Below are positions 63,190 through 64,000 of a stretch of DNA of 64,000 bases, piece after piece. Position 1 is the first letter of the stretch. Each line of letters opens with the position of its first letter. The stretch is from NCBI RefSeq assembly GCF_019049245.1, contig NZ_JAGMUK010000007.1, forward strand, positions 79,887-143,886, in the 5' to 3' direction. Origin of the DNA: Streptomyces sp. AC555_RSS877. Lineage in GTDB: Bacteria; Actinomycetota; Actinomycetes; Streptomycetales; Streptomycetaceae. The translations under genes and the position numbers were made by a program. The notes beneath the pieces were generated by a model, which worked only from the letters and a program-made list of their open reading frames with translations, made no database searches and had not been told where the DNA came from.

Positions 63190-63834
63190 TCAGACCAGCA
63201 GGTCAGCCAACTCGCCCATGTCCGAGAAGAGTTGAGTGGCACCCGCCAGCCGCTCAGCAGGAGTCATGGCGGTGAACCCGTACACATCCATCCCGGCCGA
63301 CACAGCCGCCCGCACTCCCAGCGGACTGTCCTCGATGACGACACACCGCTGGGGCGCCACCGCCATCCGCTCGGCCGCGTACAGGAACAGGTCCGGCGCC
63401 GGCTTGCCCCGCCCCACATCCTGCGAACTGAAGATCCGCCCCTCCTCGAACCACCGGTCCAGCCCGGTCTTCCGATGCCCCACCCGAATCCGCTCATGGC
63501 TCCCGGAAGAGGCGACACAGTACGGCACCCCGTCCGCGGCCAACTTCTCCAACACCCCGACGGCCCCGGCCACCGGTTCCAGCTCCCGCTCAAAGGCCGC
63601 GAACACCCGCCCATGGAAGACGTCGTCGAAGTCCCCGGGAAGCCGCCTGCCCGTACGCTCCCGAACAAGGTCGTGGATCCGATGCATCGCGGAGCCCATG
63701 TAGTCCCGGATGGAGTCCTCGTACGACGTCGGGTGCCCGAGCTCGGTCAGATAGCCGGCCAGGAGCCGGTTGGAGATGGGCTCGCTGTCGACGAGGACAC
63801 CGTCGTTGTCGAAGATGACTAGGTCATAGCGCAT
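63190..63834 (-). CDS. HAD-IA phosphatase
   Basis: This 214-aa haloacid-dehalogenase-type phosphatase/mutase has motif I VIFDNDGVLVDSEPISNRLLAGYL, motif II CVASSGS, motif III lysine GRGKPAPDLFL and motif IV VIEDSPLGVRAA. The DxDG pattern is of the beta-phosphoglucomutase/phosphoglycolate type (sugar phosphate or glycolate phosphate). It is the last protein gene before the rRNA operon. Confidence 0.92.
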   Translation of the reverse strand: MRYDLVIFDNDGVLVDSEPISNRLLAGYLTELGHPTSYEDSIRDYMGSAMHRIHDLVRERTGRRLPGDFDDVFHGRVFAAFERELEPVAGAVGVLEKLAADGVPYCVASSGSHERIRVGHRKTGLDRWFEEGRIFSSQDVGRGKPAPDLFLYAAERMAVAPQRCVVIEDSPLGVRAAVSAGMDVYGFTAMTPAERLAGATQLFSDMGELADLLV

Positions 63835-63863
63835 GCCCCGACCCTAAACGACTCGGAAAAACA

Positions 63864-63896
63864 GAAAACCCCCGCGCCAATGGCACGGGGGTTTTC
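63864..63896 (-). terminator. Terminator of the rRNA operon
   Basis: AAAACCCCC at 63865-63873 pairs with GGGGGTTTT at 63887-63895 around a 13-nt loop, just beyond the 5S rRNA 3' end on the minus strand. Confidence 0.8.
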
Positions 63897-63905
63897 TCAA
63901 AAATT

Positions 63906-64000
63906 GTTCGGCGGCGTCCTACTCTCCCACAGGGTCCCCCCTGCAGTACCATCGGCGCTGTAAGGCTTAGCTTCCGGGTTCGGAATGTAACCGGGCGTTT
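63906..64000 (-). rRNA. 5S rRNA (partial, 3' part)
   Basis: Read on the minus strand, the edge carries the 3' 95 nt of a Streptomyces 5S rRNA: the CGAACCCGGAAGCTAAGC block, GCGCCGATGGTACTGC and the 3' end GTAGGACGCCGCCGAAC. The 5' part and the rest of the operon lie beyond the window. Confidence 0.95.

Overview
The window is a 64 kb piece of a Streptomyces-type chromosome. The base composition is very GC-rich with strong G/C bias at third codon positions. GTG starts are common, and many neighbouring genes overlap by GTGA or ATGA. It carries a bldN/rsbN developmental sigma/anti-sigma pair, a rex-hemA-hemC-cobA/hemD operon with a Rex operator, a class I lysyl-tRNA synthetase and actinobacterial families such as DUF3558, DUF2637, DUF4253 and DUF5994. 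I saw no CRISPR array, insertion sequence or tRNA gene. The right edge enters the 3' end of an rRNA operon on the minus strand.

Layout. 0-3.1 kb: a PucR-type regulator with two small downstream reading frames, divergent from a yeast-type cytosine deaminase homologue and an IPNS-like oxygenase. 3.2-6.9 kb: a P-loop (STAND-like) NTPase translationally coupled to a membrane-anchored periplasmic-binding-protein-like receptor; I think this is the best candidate for an undescribed system. 6.9-14.8 kb: a seven-gene minus-strand cluster, hemL, histidine phosphatase, polysaccharide-deacetylase-like lipoprotein, resA, ccdA, resB and resC, for 5-aminolevulinate synthesis and cytochrome c maturation. 15-18 kb: an unknown conserved protein, an ArsR repressor with a palindrome across its start, and a compact DUF5994/micro-protein/GNAT operon. 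18-20.4 kb: a two-component system. 20.5-29 kb: accessory enzymes, including a flavin reductase/luciferase-like monooxygenase pair, an HxlR regulator divergent from a quinone reductase, an SDR with a 40-aa membrane protein, and a tyrosine phosphatase-acetyltransferase fusion.

29-39 kb: RtcB RNA ligase, two DUF3558 lipoproteins, argG, a DUF2637 membrane protein, lysS and argS. 39-43.8 kb: DUF4253 protein, arylamine N-acetyltransferase, aminotransferase, methyltransferase, a 43-aa lipoprotein and a DUF805 protein. 44-52.3 kb: hemB, a FAD oxidase, then cobA/hemD, hemC, hemA and rex. With hemL, this covers glutamyl-tRNA to uroporphyrinogen III, and the rex operator ties the hemA-hemC-cobA/hemD genes to NADH/NAD state. 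52.4-58.5 kb: glutaredoxin-like protein, a HAD phosphatase, bldN and rsbN with a sigma-BldN-like promoter between them, a PlsC acyltransferase and an NAD-dependent epimerase. 58.7-63.9 kb: the 32-aa ribosomal protein bS22, an excisionase-type HTH protein, a putative phosphatase, a palindrome-rich spacer, an AcuC-type deacetylase, an MFS transporter and a HAD phosphatase, then the rrn terminator and 5S rRNA.

Starts were chosen from ribosome-binding sites, overlaps and family lengths. All assignments come from reading the sequence and recalled family knowledge; no database search was run.
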